Part shown: positions 34,541 through 47,599 of the stretch, piece after piece
How the letters are laid out: each line of letters opens with the position of its first letter
Numbering within the stretch: position 1 is the stretch's first letter
Assembly: GCA_026545225.1 (NCBI GenBank)
Contig: CM048845.1
Location: 13,268,501-13,332,500, forward strand
DNA from: Cornus controversa
Lineage: Eukaryota; Streptophyta; Magnoliopsida; Cornales; Cornaceae
Reading direction: 5' to 3'
Length of the DNA: 64,000 nucleotides
The notes under the pieces: generated by a model
Seen by the model: the letters and a program-made list of their open reading frames with translations, nothing else
Databases searched by the model: none
Told to the model about the DNA's origin: nothing
Translations under genes and position numbers: made by a program

Positions 34541-35939
34541 TAGGTTTTGAAACCTTCTCTTAGTTCCGAGTTCCTCACCAACTCTTTGTGGTCATCCCGC
34601 AGCACTACCTAGTCGTTCAAGTTATGATCATTCTTAGTATAGGGTCTTTCCAACATAGTTTTAAGTTTCCAAACACAGAAGATGAAAGTTTTTTTGCTTC
34701 TTTTTTTTTTTTTTTTTACGTACTTCATCAATTATTAATTTATATTTCGTTGGACCTTTAAGAATTTCTAAAACAATTATTATCTTATACATTTAACGAA
34801 ATTATTAATTTAGTACACTGGCCTGAGTTGGGACCAAAAAATTTTATTATTTAAACAAAGTTATTAATATCGAACATTTATTTATTGAGATTTTACAGTA
34901 ATATGATCAAGAAAAAAACCATGTAATCCAAGAGAAATGCAGCAGAAGAATTAATGCAACAACGGGAACGAGAAACATATAGATTGGATCTCATTGGACT
35001 AGCTAGTTCAATCACTAGAAAAAGTACCGAATGATATGTAAATGCAACCAAACATATTTTGCACTATTGTCTCAAATAAATGATCTTTTTGCTACAAATT
35101 TTTTTTTTTTTTTGGGTAGGTGATAATTTATTGAAAGAATAAAGAATAAGAAAACTTATTCAAAAAAATTTAGTAAATAAAATTTTATTAGCAAATAACC
35201 AAATCTTTGTAGTGAATTTTGTACTTCTCTCTTCACCATCTTTCTTTCCTCTCGTTAGGTGTCGTGGCTTCTGTCACTCACCATGGAGCTTTTCAAATAT
35301 GATGTAGAATAGATTGTCTAAAATTACATGGACTGTTGGGACGGCCAGAAATCCAAACGGTGAGACTAACACATTTTTTTGGTTCAATTTTGACTCAGAA
35401 AATTCATTCTCGAAAATTATCTTAGTTTTGTCATTAGGAATTTAATTCTATTTTTTCATAACATCAATATTTTTATTTTTTTTTCTAGTTGGTGAACACA
35501 CGTCTACTTTCAAAAAATTATTTGCACCAAGAGAACTTGATCCTTAAACCTAATGTTTGCTAGACTAAGGTCAAATTCTTGATCCACTTGAGTCAACCCC
35601 ATAAGATATTATTTTCATTTTTACTCGATAAACAGATTAGATTTGCTGTTTCAAAGTTGTTCCATCATTTACTTTTATAGCTTTTGCTTGGTCGAGATAA
35701 TTTTCTTCATCTGTTGGCATGATTTGTTCTCGTCCACAACCGTGGAAAAGTTGAGGTTATGGTGTCCTCTCCATCAAGCTATATATCTCGAGACAAGTGG
35801 AGCATGCACGAAGGAGTCAAATGCTTTTTCTTCTTTTTCTTAGCATTGTTGGATCTTTCAGAACTTGAACTAGAGCATCACCATGAAATAAATCATCGCA
35901 GCTATGGTCCAACCAATTGAAATAGAATAAAAAAACTTA
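34541..35939. other. Intergenic DNA, no gene seen
   Basis: AT-rich. T-runs at about 34690-34718 and 35099-35113; the latter is followed by 'gggtaggtgataatttattgaaag', which in reverse resembles a LINE 3' end with poly(A). No reading frame with recognisable features. Confidence 0.35.
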
Positions 35940-37835
35940 GGCTTTGGTTTGTTTGTAACTTACAAAATTGTTTTCAAGGACAATTTTCAAAAAATCAAAA
36001 CAGAAAATAGTTTTCACCTTTTTCAGTTTAAAAATTCATTTGGTATGCAAATTTATAAAACAATTTTCAGAGAACAAAAACTCAAAAATCTGTTGGGTTG
36101 TAACTATTGAAAATAATTTTGTTGAACTAAGAAAATTAAACAATATTGCACATCGCTCTTTTATTTATTTATTTTTAAGATGTTAACTACTAATGCAATA
36201 AACTTTATGTTTCTTAAGTTTACTAATGCAATATTTATTAATAGGTATTCGAGGTGCATTACTTTTAAGCTAGTATTCTTAACTTAATAAATATTGCACA
36301 AATACAATATCACAAGTATAAATAAAACATGAGAAGTACATGACTTAATTTAATTTAAATAGAGTTACTTCAAGTGTCATATGTATTTTTAGTTCTACAA
36401 TCATTAAGTTTAGTTATACATATATACCAAAACAAAATATTAAATAATTAAAGAGACAAAGCTTCATCTATCATTGCCTGCGAATGATGGCCACATGGAA
36501 TTCATCGTGTGATTTCTATAGGCTGCCATTTGTGTCGCATCATCATCAAATAAGTTAAGACAATTCAATATACCATATCCACTACTGGTACCATTCCTCC
36601 CATCAAGGACATTAACATCTTCTTCTCCAAACTACATAAATAAAAAAAAAGTATCATCTAATGCATTTTAACGAAAGAAATTGTGAATCATAGAGGGGGT
36701 TACTATGAGTCATTGTCTAGTCAACTTATAAGAAGACATAAGCTTTAAAATAGGAAAATGAGCTTTTAGAACTCCAAAGCAACGTTCAATGACTTTACGA
36801 AGTGATGAATGTCAATAGTTAAACAACTCATTTACACCACGTGGTTGCCGATTGCTACCTCTATAGTCTTGTAAATGATATCTTTGACCACGATGTGGAG
36901 GGAAAAATTCTTTTGTGCATGGATAACCAGAATCAACTACATAATATTTTTCTGCAAAATACTATTTAAATTTTATTAGGGTTATAATTTATAATATGAT
37001 ACTATTAATGTTAGAAAGGAATAAGTATTACCATCAGTTGGTACAGGGAATCGTGCAACAGCTCCGGTAATTACATCAAGAAAAATTCTCAAGTCATTTG
37101 TCGTACCCTCCCAACATGTGTAAACGAAAGTAAAAATCATATCAAATGAGTAAGCACACATAACATTTTGTGTCACTATAACATTTCTTCCTCTATAAGG
37201 AATTTGTTTGCTAGTAGGTGCAAAAGCACTACATGTGTGCCGTCAATTTCTCCAATGCATTTTTATGATAAATTAAGTTAGAAGAAATACATAAAAATAG
37301 GTTATAAGATGAATGAACATAATTCAAGTAAAGGAAAGTAATACCTGAAATCAAGGATAATATTTAGAACTATGGAGTATATGAGAAGCCACATCGCTGC
37401 TTTGTGGTGGACGTATGAGCTCTTTTCCAAGGTGACATACTGCTTTCAATACGAGCTTAAAATGTTTAGAAACTGTTTCGTTAGAATGTTAAAATGTTCA
37501 GCTACCACTGCATGATGAATATTATGTCCTACAATGAACAAAAACACTGCCACTGACTCCTCAATTGAAATTGTATGTGTCTTCCAACAATTGACGTTAT
37601 CTCAATATTCGACAAAGTTTTATAAAAACTTCTCTATCCATGCGCAATATATCAAAACATCGATAGGCATGATCATTCAATAATTCCATAACATACTCGT
37701 GACCTGTTAATCCTGAAGTTCGTTTAGATACCATGGCCCTAAAGAAAATTTTAAACTCCAATAACAAATTCATAGCTATATGATCCAAAAATTGATCAAG
37801 ATTTTCTTAAACGAACGCAACACAAGATTCTCCAA
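35940..37835 (-). mobile_element. Partial PIF/Harbinger element, copy 1
   Basis: The left end GGCTTTGGTTTGTTTG is preceded by TTA, a typical Harbinger target. The sequence is collinear with 42246-44130 of copy 2. It holds a broken transposase but neither the SANT-type ORF nor a right terminus; similarity stops at about 37835. Confidence 0.75.
36450..37830 (-). pseudogene. Harbinger transposase (HARBI1-like), broken, copy 1
   Basis: Minus-strand pieces: MNLLLEFKIFFRAMVSKRTS and GLTGHEYVMELLNDHAYRCF (37788-37600), then frame breaks. TQNVMCAYSFDMIFTFVYTCW (37176-36982) follows, then ESTTEN-region DSGYP at about 36930 and a VIE-type block, up to the C-terminal NSMWPSF-like end near 36480. A TGA replaces the codon after RQ at the same site as in copy 2 (about 36707). 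Further stops make it non-functional. Confidence 0.7.
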
Positions 37836-37941
37836 GTGATGCAATTATGTCAGACAATTTCTTTGTTGTGATGATTAACATTATAGGGTGGGATTTTAAG
37901 TAAATTGTAATATAAGGAAATAAGTTGCCTTTGGAAAATAA

Positions 37942-38721
37942 GGGTGCGTTCACTAATGAAAACGTTTTTTGTTTTTGTACTCTAAAAAAAATAGAAATAT
38001 ATTCTTATTTTTTATGAGTGGAAACAGATGCAAAAATATTGTTCATTAAACTTATTGTTCCACATTTTTTAGAACAAAAAACAATGTTTAGTAACACATT
38101 TGTTACACATTTTTTTCTTTTTTTCATATTTAAACTTGTAACTATTAGATAATACAAAAAAACTTTTTAGCAAATATAGTCTTCCATAAATATGATATCA
38201 TATATATGTGAAAATTAAATTAAATTAAAATTGATATCATATATATGTAAAAATTAAATTAAAAAAGTGATATAAGTTAAAAGATGATAATTTACATAAC
38301 ATGTATATGATAAAGAGTTATTATTTATAAGTGAATTTAAAAAAAAAAATGAAAGCAAGAGCATTTTCAAAGTGTTTTTTTATTTTAATATAGATAATTT
38401 ATGCACATTATATCTTATATACTATTTAACTAAGTAGTCAAGAAAAATATTATAATAAGTAAATAAGAAAACAATTGTGCAAAAAATATGGATAGTGAAA
38501 GTTTTATTTAATATTATATATTATTTAATTAAGTAGGTCCCGTTACAGTGAAAAGAATATTTCACTACTACAGTAAAGAAATAGAAGAAACGTCTTTTTT
38601 TTGTTTCTTCTTTGTTTCACAAAAATAAGAAACATTTTACTAAATATGTTTTGCTTTTGTTTTTATCTTTTTAAAGGAAAGAAACAAAAAATCAAAAAAT
38701 ATTTTCATTAGTGAACGAACC
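37942..38721. mobile_element. Harbinger-type MITE, 780 bp, TAA target
   Basis: The ends GGGTGCGTTCACTAATGAAAA and, reversed, GGTTCGTTCACTAATGAAAA are flanked by TAA on both sides (37939-37941, 38722-38724). The interior is AT-rich and non-coding. A truncated relative begins at about 61725. Confidence 0.75.
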
Positions 38722-39434
38722 TAAGTCTCGGGTGAAAAGCCTAAAGAGTAACACATTTTTCAATGTAAATTTGGAAACTAGAATGATTGGAAAATATGAA
38801 ATTTTGGCACATGTTGTGCATAACCCATACGTGTGCGTGATGTGTAGTGTGGCATCTACTTTATAAACAGCACTTGACTTGTGTGATGGTGGATCGTGTG
38901 ATTACAAAAAATAATTGTCAAACTTTCATAGATGGTAATTGTAAAGCTAACAGTTTTAACACTTCTTTTGAGTTTGAATTTGCACCGTTTGGTACTCTAT
39001 AAATAGGGATATTTGCTAGAGAATTCACGGAACTTTTCAATATTTCTAACGACAAAAATTTAGAGCAGGTATTTTGTGAAGAATCTGATAGCAATTTCTT
39101 TGTAGTGAGGACAAACAACACCTTAAGAAAAAGCTCTCAAACCTGTGTCTTCTCCTACGTTACCCTTCTCCTTACTTGTCAAAAGAAAGAAATCATATCA
39201 AACCATCTCTCATTTTTCTCAAGTTTTCCACTCGCCATGAAAGTTTAACTTTGAAAGCAAAAGAAAGTAGAGATTGCTGAACCAAGTAAGCTAGCACCCT
39301 TGAACAGTTGAACTATACCATGAAGTGGTCAAAATGTTAAAAAGGTCATTATGTCACCAGTCGCAACCCAGGCTGCATTGTCCACAATTAAGGTTTAGAA
39401 ATCTTGGATTGAATAAATTTCAAGACTTATTACG

Positions 39435-39721
39435 TGTTGAGGTTGTGGAGTCTGAATCACAAGTTCGGTTTGTGTTGTCACTTTGCAGACTCTAGTTTAA
39501 GTCTAATTCTAGAATGTTTAGTTCTATATATATATAGAGTTTCATATATAGAGAGAGAGATAGGAGAGTTCTCTATTGTAAACCCCTATTATCGTTGATA
39601 ATGAATTTTTTTGGTACGCTTTATGAATTTTGGCAAAAAAATTTGTCGAAAGATTAAATTTGTGTCTTGTATGATTGATTTTCTCTTGCTTGGGTTTTCA
39701 ATTTCTGATCTATTCCCAACA
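39435..39721 (+). mobile_element. Solo Copia-type LTR, 287 bp
   Basis: Starts TGTTGAGGTTGTGG and ends CTATTCCCAACA, flanked by the perfect 5-bp duplication TTACG (39430-39434 and 39722-39726). It contains a 'tctctattgtaaacccctatt' stretch as in short Copia LTRs. No primer site or internal sequence remains, so it is the product of LTR-LTR recombination. Confidence 0.8.
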
Positions 39722-39725
39722 TTAC

Positions 39726-39835
39726 GGTCATAACATAATGCCACTTTACAAGGTTGTTTGTCAAGTACTTTAGACCAATGGTCATAACATAATGCCACTT
39801 TACAAGGTTGTTTGTCAAGTACTCTAGACCAAAGG
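39726..39835. repeat. 54-bp tandem duplication next to the solo LTR
   Basis: GGTCATAACATAATGCCACT starts at 39726 and again at 39780; the two copies differ at only one or two positions. A frame across it on the minus strand repeats the peptide DKQPCKVALCYD but is not a recognised gene. Confidence 0.8.
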
Positions 39836-40460
39836 AGATTGATGTCTCTACAAATTCTCATAAATTCAAAATTGTTTGTCATAGTTGCTTGTTAAATCTA
39901 GAAAGTCATTCTCATCTCTTTTTTTCTTGTGACTTCGTGTTGTTTGATAAAACAAAAAATTGAGTATGAAAATTTTAACTGCTCAAGCTTTCAAGTGGTA
40001 GTTAAAAAAACAAATATTTTTTTATCTAGTTCAGAGTTTAATAATAAGCGATGTTTGTGTCACTTAAAATAATTGTGGAATTCACATTAACGCTTCCTCT
40101 TCATACATACTATTCCAGTATGGGTTTTACTTCATTTCGGGAGAGAAGATCCGGATTCTGAAAGAACAGAGCAGTAACTGCTTCAACGGTCAATGCTTTT
40201 GAATTAATAATGGAAGGCCAATTGGGCCTGGGTACATGTCTTACAAATAGGTTCTGATGGGACTAGTCGTTACAGTTCTTACTTGTTTTGTTCGGCCGCC
40301 TGAGAGGCAGCCCAACCCACCTTTACAATAATCACCTTACCCTTTGAGCAAACTTATATGGATATCTCTTTTCCGACATCGTTTACATACATTCAGTATA
40401 AATACACTCCATTAAATTTAGACTTTACACGCAAAGTGGGCCCACTCTAAGTGTTGTGCA

Positions 40461-41128
40461 TAGGGTTGCACAAAGAACCGTCGGAACCGGAACCGGAACC
40501 GAGGGAAACCGTACCTAACCGTGGCTACGGTTCCGGTTCCAGTTCCGATTCCTAAAATTAGGAACCGTTACCAACGGTTCCGATTCCGGTTCCAGGACCA
40601 GTAGAACAGTACCAGAACCGGCACCGTTTGGGGTAACGATTCCTTGGAACCGGAACCGTTTTATATTAAATATGTGTATATATATATATAATATAATAAC
40701 TATATATAATATATATATATAATAATTATATGATAATATAATTATTATATATAATATATATACATTATATATAATTATTATATGTAATGTATATATATAT
40801 ATATAATTATTATATGTAATGTATATATATATATAATATAATATAATAATTATATATATATAGGGTGCCATTTTTAGATTGTAGGTTTCACATTTATTTA
40901 ATGAATATATATATATATATATTTTGTATTTTCAAGCTTCATTAAAAAAAAAAAAAAAATTCCAAGGAACCGCGGTTCGGAACCGGAACCGAACCGAGAA
41001 CCGCGGTTCGGTTCCTCAAGGTTCCAACCCCTAACGGTTTCGGTTCCGGTTCCGAAAATCAAGAACCGTTGGTAACGGTTCCGGTTCCACCAAGAACCGT
41101 GGGGAACCGTACCGTGTGCACCCCTAGA
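40461..41128. mobile_element. hAT-type non-autonomous element with GGAACCG motifs
   Basis: The ends TAGGGTTGCAC and, reversed, TCTAGGGGTGCAC fit the TAGGGGTG ends of many plant hAT elements. The flanks GTTGTGCA and CTTGTGCA match at 7 of 8. About 170 bp at each end is dense in GGAACCG/CGGTTCC motifs; the centre (40675-40960) is almost pure (AT)n with ATAATTATTATAT units. No coding sequence. Confidence 0.7.
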
Positions 41129-41183
41129 CTTGTGCATGCATAGTTACTGAACTTTACTAGTGAAGTGGAATTCATCATGAGTG

Positions 41184-41290
41184 TTGTGCATGCATATTTC
41201 AGATTCATCCGATATATTTACTACAGGTGTATTACAATGTGCATGCATATTTCAGATTCACCCGATATATTTACTACAGGTATATTATAA
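41184..41290. repeat. Two-copy tandem duplication, about 57 bp
   Basis: GTGCATGCATATTTCAGATTCA followed by CCGATATATTTACTACAGGT occurs twice with one or two differences. Non-coding. Confidence 0.75.
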
Positions 41291-41807
41291 ATGTGAGAGT
41301 TCGAATCGTGTTAGGAGAAGTTATTTATTATCTCGAAAATTTCTTACATATATGAATCTCATCAATGACAATCTGAGTTTACCATCATAATAGGAAAAAG
41401 TAAAAAATTCGATGATAATATTGTAGATGTGTCTGCGGATACATGAACTTTCAAAGAAATAAAACTTGTCATAACATCATAGGTTTTCCAAAAAAAAAAT
41501 AAGTTTGGATTCAAGTTGACTCGGATTAAAAATAACATTACATATTGATGATTAAAGAAATTAGTTTTAACGTTTTCTTTCAAAAAATAATGGGTTTAAT
41601 CTTTAAACTAAAAGATCCAAAAATAATAGTAAAAATTATGGGTCAGATATGGTCTTGCAAGTTTGGTTATCCTCTTTACGCATAACCCGTGTTTGACCTG
41701 CTTGAATGCGGGTCTAATTTGGATTTTCAACCCACTTTGACCGTCCAATTTGACAAGTACTTCAACTGTTCTCTGTATTAATTTAGTGAAAATCTAAGAT
41801 GATGTAA

Positions 41808-41810
<3 letters not shown>

Positions 41811-41840
<30 letters not shown>
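41811..41840. repeat. (TA)n microsatellite
   Basis: About 30 bp of alternating TA. Other runs occur at 6180-6207, 10436-10464 and within 40675-40925. Confidence 0.8.
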
Positions 41841-41845
<5 letters not shown>

Positions 41846-42764
41846 ATTGAAGTTTGTATCCTTTTAACTTAATATTAGGCATTTAACTACGAATTAACTT
41901 CTTTTTTTCAACACAAACTACGGATTAAGTAGTAAAATGGCATTTTAATATGCACACAAGATTAAACAGCAATGCGCAACTCAATCAAAATTTACCCAAC
42001 GTCTAGTTTGGAGTTTTGAATAGGCAATTGTGTATTGCTCCCCAAATGTTTGCGATGAATGAGAAGATGTACATAATTCCTTAGTAAAAAAAGAGCATAT
42101 GCATAGTGTATATATACATACTTGTATATAATTTATACTACAGACTACCAAACAGGAATTTTAACTCCGACAAGAAAAAAAAAATTATAATTACTTGGAA
42201 ATCAGATAGACATGTTGAGAGAGATTGAAATAAATTAATTAGATAGGTCTTGCTTGGTTTGTCACTCCCAAAATTGTTTTCAAGAATAGTTTTTAAAGAA
42301 TGAGAATAGAAAATAGTTTCTAGTTTTTTCAGTTTAAAAATTCGCTTGGTATGAAAATTTATAAAACAGTTTTCAGAGAACAAAAATTCAAAAATCTGCT
42401 TGGTTGTATCTATTGAAAATAATTTTGGTGAACTAAGAAAATAAACAATATTACACATCACTTTTATATTTATTTATTTTTAAGATGTTAACTACTAATG
42501 TAATAAATTTTATTTTTCCTAAGTCTACTAATGCAATATTTATTAATAAGTATTCGAGGTGCATTACTTGTTGGTTACTATTCTTAACTTAATAAATATT
42601 GCACAAATACAATATCACAAGTATAAATAAAACATGAGAAATACATGACTTAATTTAATTTAAATAGTGTTATTTCAAGTGTCATACGCACTTTTAGTTC
42701 TACAATCATTAAGTTTAGTTATACATACCAAAACAAAATATTAAATAATTAAAGAGACAAAGCT

Positions 42765-44197
42765 TCATCTATTATTGCCTGCGAATGATGCCCACATGGA
42801 ATTCATTATGTGATTTCTATAGGCTGTCATCTGTATCGCACCATCATCAGATAAGTTGAGACAATTCAATATACCATAACCACTACTGTTACCATTCCCC
42901 CCATCAACAACATTAACATCTTCTTCTCCAAACTCCATAAAAAAAACTATCATCTAATGCATTTTGACGAATGAAATTGTGAATCGTACAACAAGCGGTT
43001 ACTATGAATCATTGTCTAGTCAACTTATAAGAAGGCATAAGCTTTAAAATAGGAAAACGAGTTTTTAGAACTCCAAAGCAACATTCAATGACATTACAAA
43101 GTGATGAATGCCGATAGTTAAACAACTCATTTGCACCACGTGGTTGTCGATTGCTACCCCTATAGTCTTGTAGATGATATCTTTGACCACGATGTAGAGG
43201 AAGAAATCCTTTCGTGCATGGATAACCAGAATCAACTACATAATATTTTTCTGCAAAATATTAATTAATTCGGGTAATAATTTGTAATATGATACTATTA
43301 ATGTTAGAAAGGCATAAGTATTACCATCAGTTGGTACAGGGAATCGTGCAACAGCTCTTATAATTGCATCAAGAAAAACCCTCGAGTCATTTGTCATACC
43401 TTCCCATCCAGCATAAACGAAAGTAAAAATCATATCAAATGAACAAGCACACATAACATTTTGTGTCACTATAGCCTTTCTTCCTCTATAAAGAGTTTGT
43501 TTGCTCGTAGGTGCAAAAGTACTTACATGTGTGCCATCAATTGCTCCAATGCATTTCTACGATAAATTAAGTTAAAACAAAATACATAAAAAGAGGTTAT
43601 AAAATTAATTAACACTTTTTAAGTAAAGGAAAGTAATACCTGAAACTAAGGATAATATTTGGAACTATGAAGTATATGAGAAGGCACATCACTGCTTTGT
43701 GGTGGACGTATGAGGTTTTTCCCAAGGCAACATATTGCTCTCAATACAAGCTTAAAATATCTTGAAACTGTTTCGCCAGAATGTTGAAAACATTCAGCTA
43801 CCACTGCATGACGAATATTATATCCTATAATGAACAAAAATATTGCCACTGACTCCTCAATTGATATTGTATGTGTGTCTTCCAATAATTGACGTTCTCT
43901 CAATATTCGACAAAGATTTATAAAAACTTCTCTATCCATGCGTAATACATCAAAATATCGACGGCCATGATCATTCAATAATTCTATAACATACCCATGA
44001 CCTGTTAATCCTGAAGTTCGTTTAGGTACCTCAGCCCGAAAGGACTTTTCAAACTCTAACAACAAATTCATAGCCATATAACCTAAGAATTCATCAAGAT
44101 CTTCTTCTTTTGAATCACTAGACGATGATGATGATGATGTGTCACTCATATATGTGTCTTCCATCTTACTTTTCCAACAACCTGAACAAATTTTCAA
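42765..44197 (-). pseudogene. Harbinger DDE transposase (HARBI1/DDE_Tnp_4-like), copy 2
   Basis: Three exons on the minus strand: 44197-43640, 43556-43325 and 43250-42765, with short introns bounded by GT and AG (43639-43557; 43324-43251). The N-terminus is Ser- and acid-rich, then RTSGLTGHGYVIELLNDHG and LCRILRERQLL (DUF8040-like). The catalytic residues are all visible: Asp in CIGAIDGTHV, Asp in VVDSGYP and Glu in NVIECCFG. It is disabled by TAG at the end of exon 1 (YYP*), TGA at 43009-43011 and a 1-nt excess in a T-run near 42950. The enzyme would excise the element together with the SANT-type partner. Clearly recognisable but inactive. Confidence 0.85.
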
Positions 44198-44622
44198 TAA
44201 TCTGTATAAATTATTTCATCAATAAAATTAACCAACTAAATTTATCATGATGACCATCAAACATTAACTATATAATAAATGAAGGCAAACTGTACTAAAA
44301 TCTTCATAACATAAAACATAATAAATTATCCGCACAGAAATATAACATAACATAAGATCACATGCATGAAAATAAAAATAGTTTAACGATACATAAAACC
44401 AAATATTGCTTCAAGTCACATGCATCCACAAACAAAACCATACTAAAAAGCAACCACCCAAGTAAACAAACTTATCATCTATAAGCTGTTCAACCAAGCA
44501 AGCTTCTTGGAAATAGCCATGTTAACGAACAGTTCTCTATAGTGCTCTTCCTTGAACTTTTCTCCAGCCTTCAAATATGTCTCATCATTTATCCCATCAA
44601 TTGAATCAAGGATTTCAATGCA

Positions 44623-45508
44623 TCAAGAAAAAGAATGTTGATTTTTAGGTGGTGAGCTAGTCGCCTCTTGATTTGGTGTCATTTTCTTATACCTCTCTGC
44701 CTTAGCTTCATAAGCTTTCGTCCTTACTTTAGAAACTTCGGTCCTTGATTTAGAAGCCTCAGCAAAAAAACTAATAACATCAACGATTGAATCCTTTTTA
44801 GACTCTTTTTTCCCACGACGTTCAACGGGTGTGGAGTTACGACGACGACGACGATTGCTGCCTTCAGCTATAACATTTTCTGAATCATCTTGCCCCTCAC
44901 TGGTTTCATTAATATGGACACCTGCATTTAGAAACTCTTCCTCCAACTCTCGCTCTTCGTTTGTATTAGGTGGATCTTGAGTGGATGCATAATGAAGTTG
45001 CCCAGTAGCAGTCGACCTATTGAAAATGACTCCCAATAATCTGTAATTCTCACAACTCTTTTTCCGAAAACATTTAGCATAGGGATGAACTTGTTAAAGA
45101 AAATAATATAGTATAAATAAACATACTAAAAAAATTGCACTAATTATTGTAAAAGAATGATGATGATTTTTTCTTACCCGCAAATATCTTTGCCAACTTT
45201 CTTCATCTGCAGTCATAGTGTTTGTTTCTGAATTTGAACCAAATTCAGTCGGCTCATTCAGTAGAGTTGAAAACTCACGATGCTTTATGCGTAACCGATT
45301 ATATTTTTGCTTTAACTGTTTCACAGTATAATTGTGGGTAGTTCTTTTTTTAAATTCATCCCTGATTTGTTTCCAACACTTAGCAGTGAATATTCCAGCT
45401 GGCATATTCCCCTTGTTAACCTCATCAACTATTACGTCAATAAAATTTTTTTTCCAATTGTGAAGGCCATAGAGCTGACTCCTCAACATCAATAATTTCG
45501 GAAGCCAT
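44623..45508 (-). pseudogene. Harbinger SANT/Myb-like accessory protein (Myb_DNA-bind_3 type)
   Basis: Begins at the ATG at 45508 (MASEIIDVEESALWPSQL), then a 1-nt excess in an A-run at 45446-45453 shifts the frame. The domain continues: VNKGNMPAGIFTAKCWKQIR, TVKQLKQKYNRLR and SWQRYLR, as in plant SANT/Myb-like partners of Harbinger transposases, which bind the termini and import the enzyme to the nucleus. A probable intron (about 45177-45090) is followed by HPYAKCFRKKSCENYRLLG. After it come an acidic part, the nuclear-signal-like RRRRR (about 44845) and an amphipathic C-terminus. It lies about 430 bp upstream of the transposase and reads the same way. Copy 1 lacks it. Confidence 0.75.
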
Positions 45509-45509
45509 C

Positions 45510-47560
45510 TAATTTCCAAAATAAGAATTCAATAAAACATGCATATATCTATATTTTCATTTGAGAAATATTTTGAGCCATTTCTGTAGTGAAATTATAT
45601 GTCTCACTAGGTGAGAAGACTCTTAAAAAATTGAATCAAGCATTCAACACATGGATGCATTTAGAGCTTGATAATACTATCTAAGTAATCAATTTATTTC
45701 AATTTTAATTTATGAGAGGGAAAACATTCAAAGAGGCCAATCACTAAGGCCTTTTTATATTGACAGCAGGCCAATTGTAGAACCCTAGAATATGTGCATT
45801 CAAACTGATTAGATGATTTTTAAAGATAAAATATAAAAATGGTAATTCAATTATATATATAGTGTGTAGAAGGAAAATGAAAGTCTTCAATTACCCATAA
45901 TATTTTAACTTGGGGGTTTCACACTGCTTGCTTACAACAAACAAAACATAGACATCTCCTCTCACCTAACAAGAAGTCATCAATCCGATATGATAAATGA
46001 AAGAATGATAATTAAATAATAATAATAAAATTTGCCTATTTTTTCTTTCTATCAAATCCCCAGCAAAATTAACCTCACCTCAGTTTATTGCCCGTTTGAC
46101 TAATGGCCAAAAAGCATTCAAAAGCCCTAAGATGGAAAAAAGAATAAGGCAAGAACAACCAGGACTAGAAACATTTGTTGCATCCAAGCTCCCTCGCATC
46201 ACAATATTATGTAGGAAGAATAATATTCTACAATAATATCCTTCAAAAATTATATGTATCACAAGCACTCTTGATATTTCTACAAGTAATATTACATGCA
46301 ATCCATAATTTTTTTTTCTAATAGTTGAATGTAAAACCATTTTCTTGTTTAATATTAAATGGTTGCAACCTGTTTCCATAGTTTCACTCTATACATTATG
46401 CAGTGATATGATATACTTATTACAAAATCTGCCATTTTCAAGGCCTATTCATCCATTAGTTCCAAATTTGCATGAAGCCTCTAACACTTTAATACTAAAA
46501 AATGGCAGCATAGGAGATATACCAAAGAAACTCCTCAGTTGTAAACTTATTTTTTTTGATAAATTCCTAATGTGTAATCTTGTTAAGAGTACAAAAATAC
46601 ATGCACCACGACAATGATAAATGTAAATCTAGTTCTGAGGACTTATTAATTAGCATAATACCACCTACTCACGGTCCAATTACCAAAATCCCATAATATT
46701 ATTAGATATTGTCATGATCTTTGTGCATAAGTAATTCACCAATGTCCACCAAAATATCTCTTATAACGGGACCTCTCATAGTGTAGAACCATTCAACGAA
46801 ATATTTCCTAAACTAAGTACACAATTTCATATAGTACATGTGATTAAAAAAAAGGCCATTACCTAATGTTGGGTCTCTTTCAATTGAAGGTGTTTGGAGG
46901 GAGCATTTCTCTCAAGTTGCCTTGAGTGAGAACTTTTGGCAATTTTTTTGATAGTATTTTTGGCAAATTTTATTTTGAAGATAAGAAACGCAGAAGCATT
47001 GGCAAGAATACTTGGCAATGGTCCATATAATGCTAAAGGAAAATTAATCGCCATTAAAAGGTGGGAACTATAATTTGGTTAGAACCATAAATTTTTAACT
47101 TTCCATTGCAATTATGGACGGAAGATGGTTTAAGCATTACTGGTAGAATTAGAAACCTATACCAAGGACGAGCCTACTCAATGTAGAGTAAATTGTACCC
47201 GATAAGTGGCTTTGCTATCATCAACAAGAAATACAATGAATAGGATTTTAAACTATGCAAATCAGGTGAAAGCAACAAAAGAGCTAATGAAATAAAGAAA
47301 ATGATTGAGGTGCACCAGAAGTGTAGATGCAAGAGAGTTCAATATGGTCAATCAACCTATCAGTTACCAATGAACAATCTCAAATCCAAAGAATAATATG
47401 TAAAACAACAGAGATGGACACAAAATTATCCCATTTCGCCAAAAAAATAAACAAGAAATTTTTAAAAAAATTGCTCATATCTATGAGTGAAACATATGAA
47501 GACCAACCAAATCAAACCCAATCAACCCACAACTCAAACCAAAAATTTGAATATGAGAGA
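45510..47560. other. Spacer inside the Harbinger element
   Basis: AT-rich, with no recognisable domain on either strand. Open frames (for example 46080-46379 minus, 46345-46617 plus) show no motif, unusual codon use or match that I recognise. Confidence 0.4.
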
Positions 47561-47599
47561 GAGAGAATTTAACCTGAAGAGAGAAGGACCTTCAAGATG

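Noticed and set aside
40390-40460. Promoter with TATA-like GTATAAATAC
   Set aside because: No gene follows; the next 670 bp are a hAT element.
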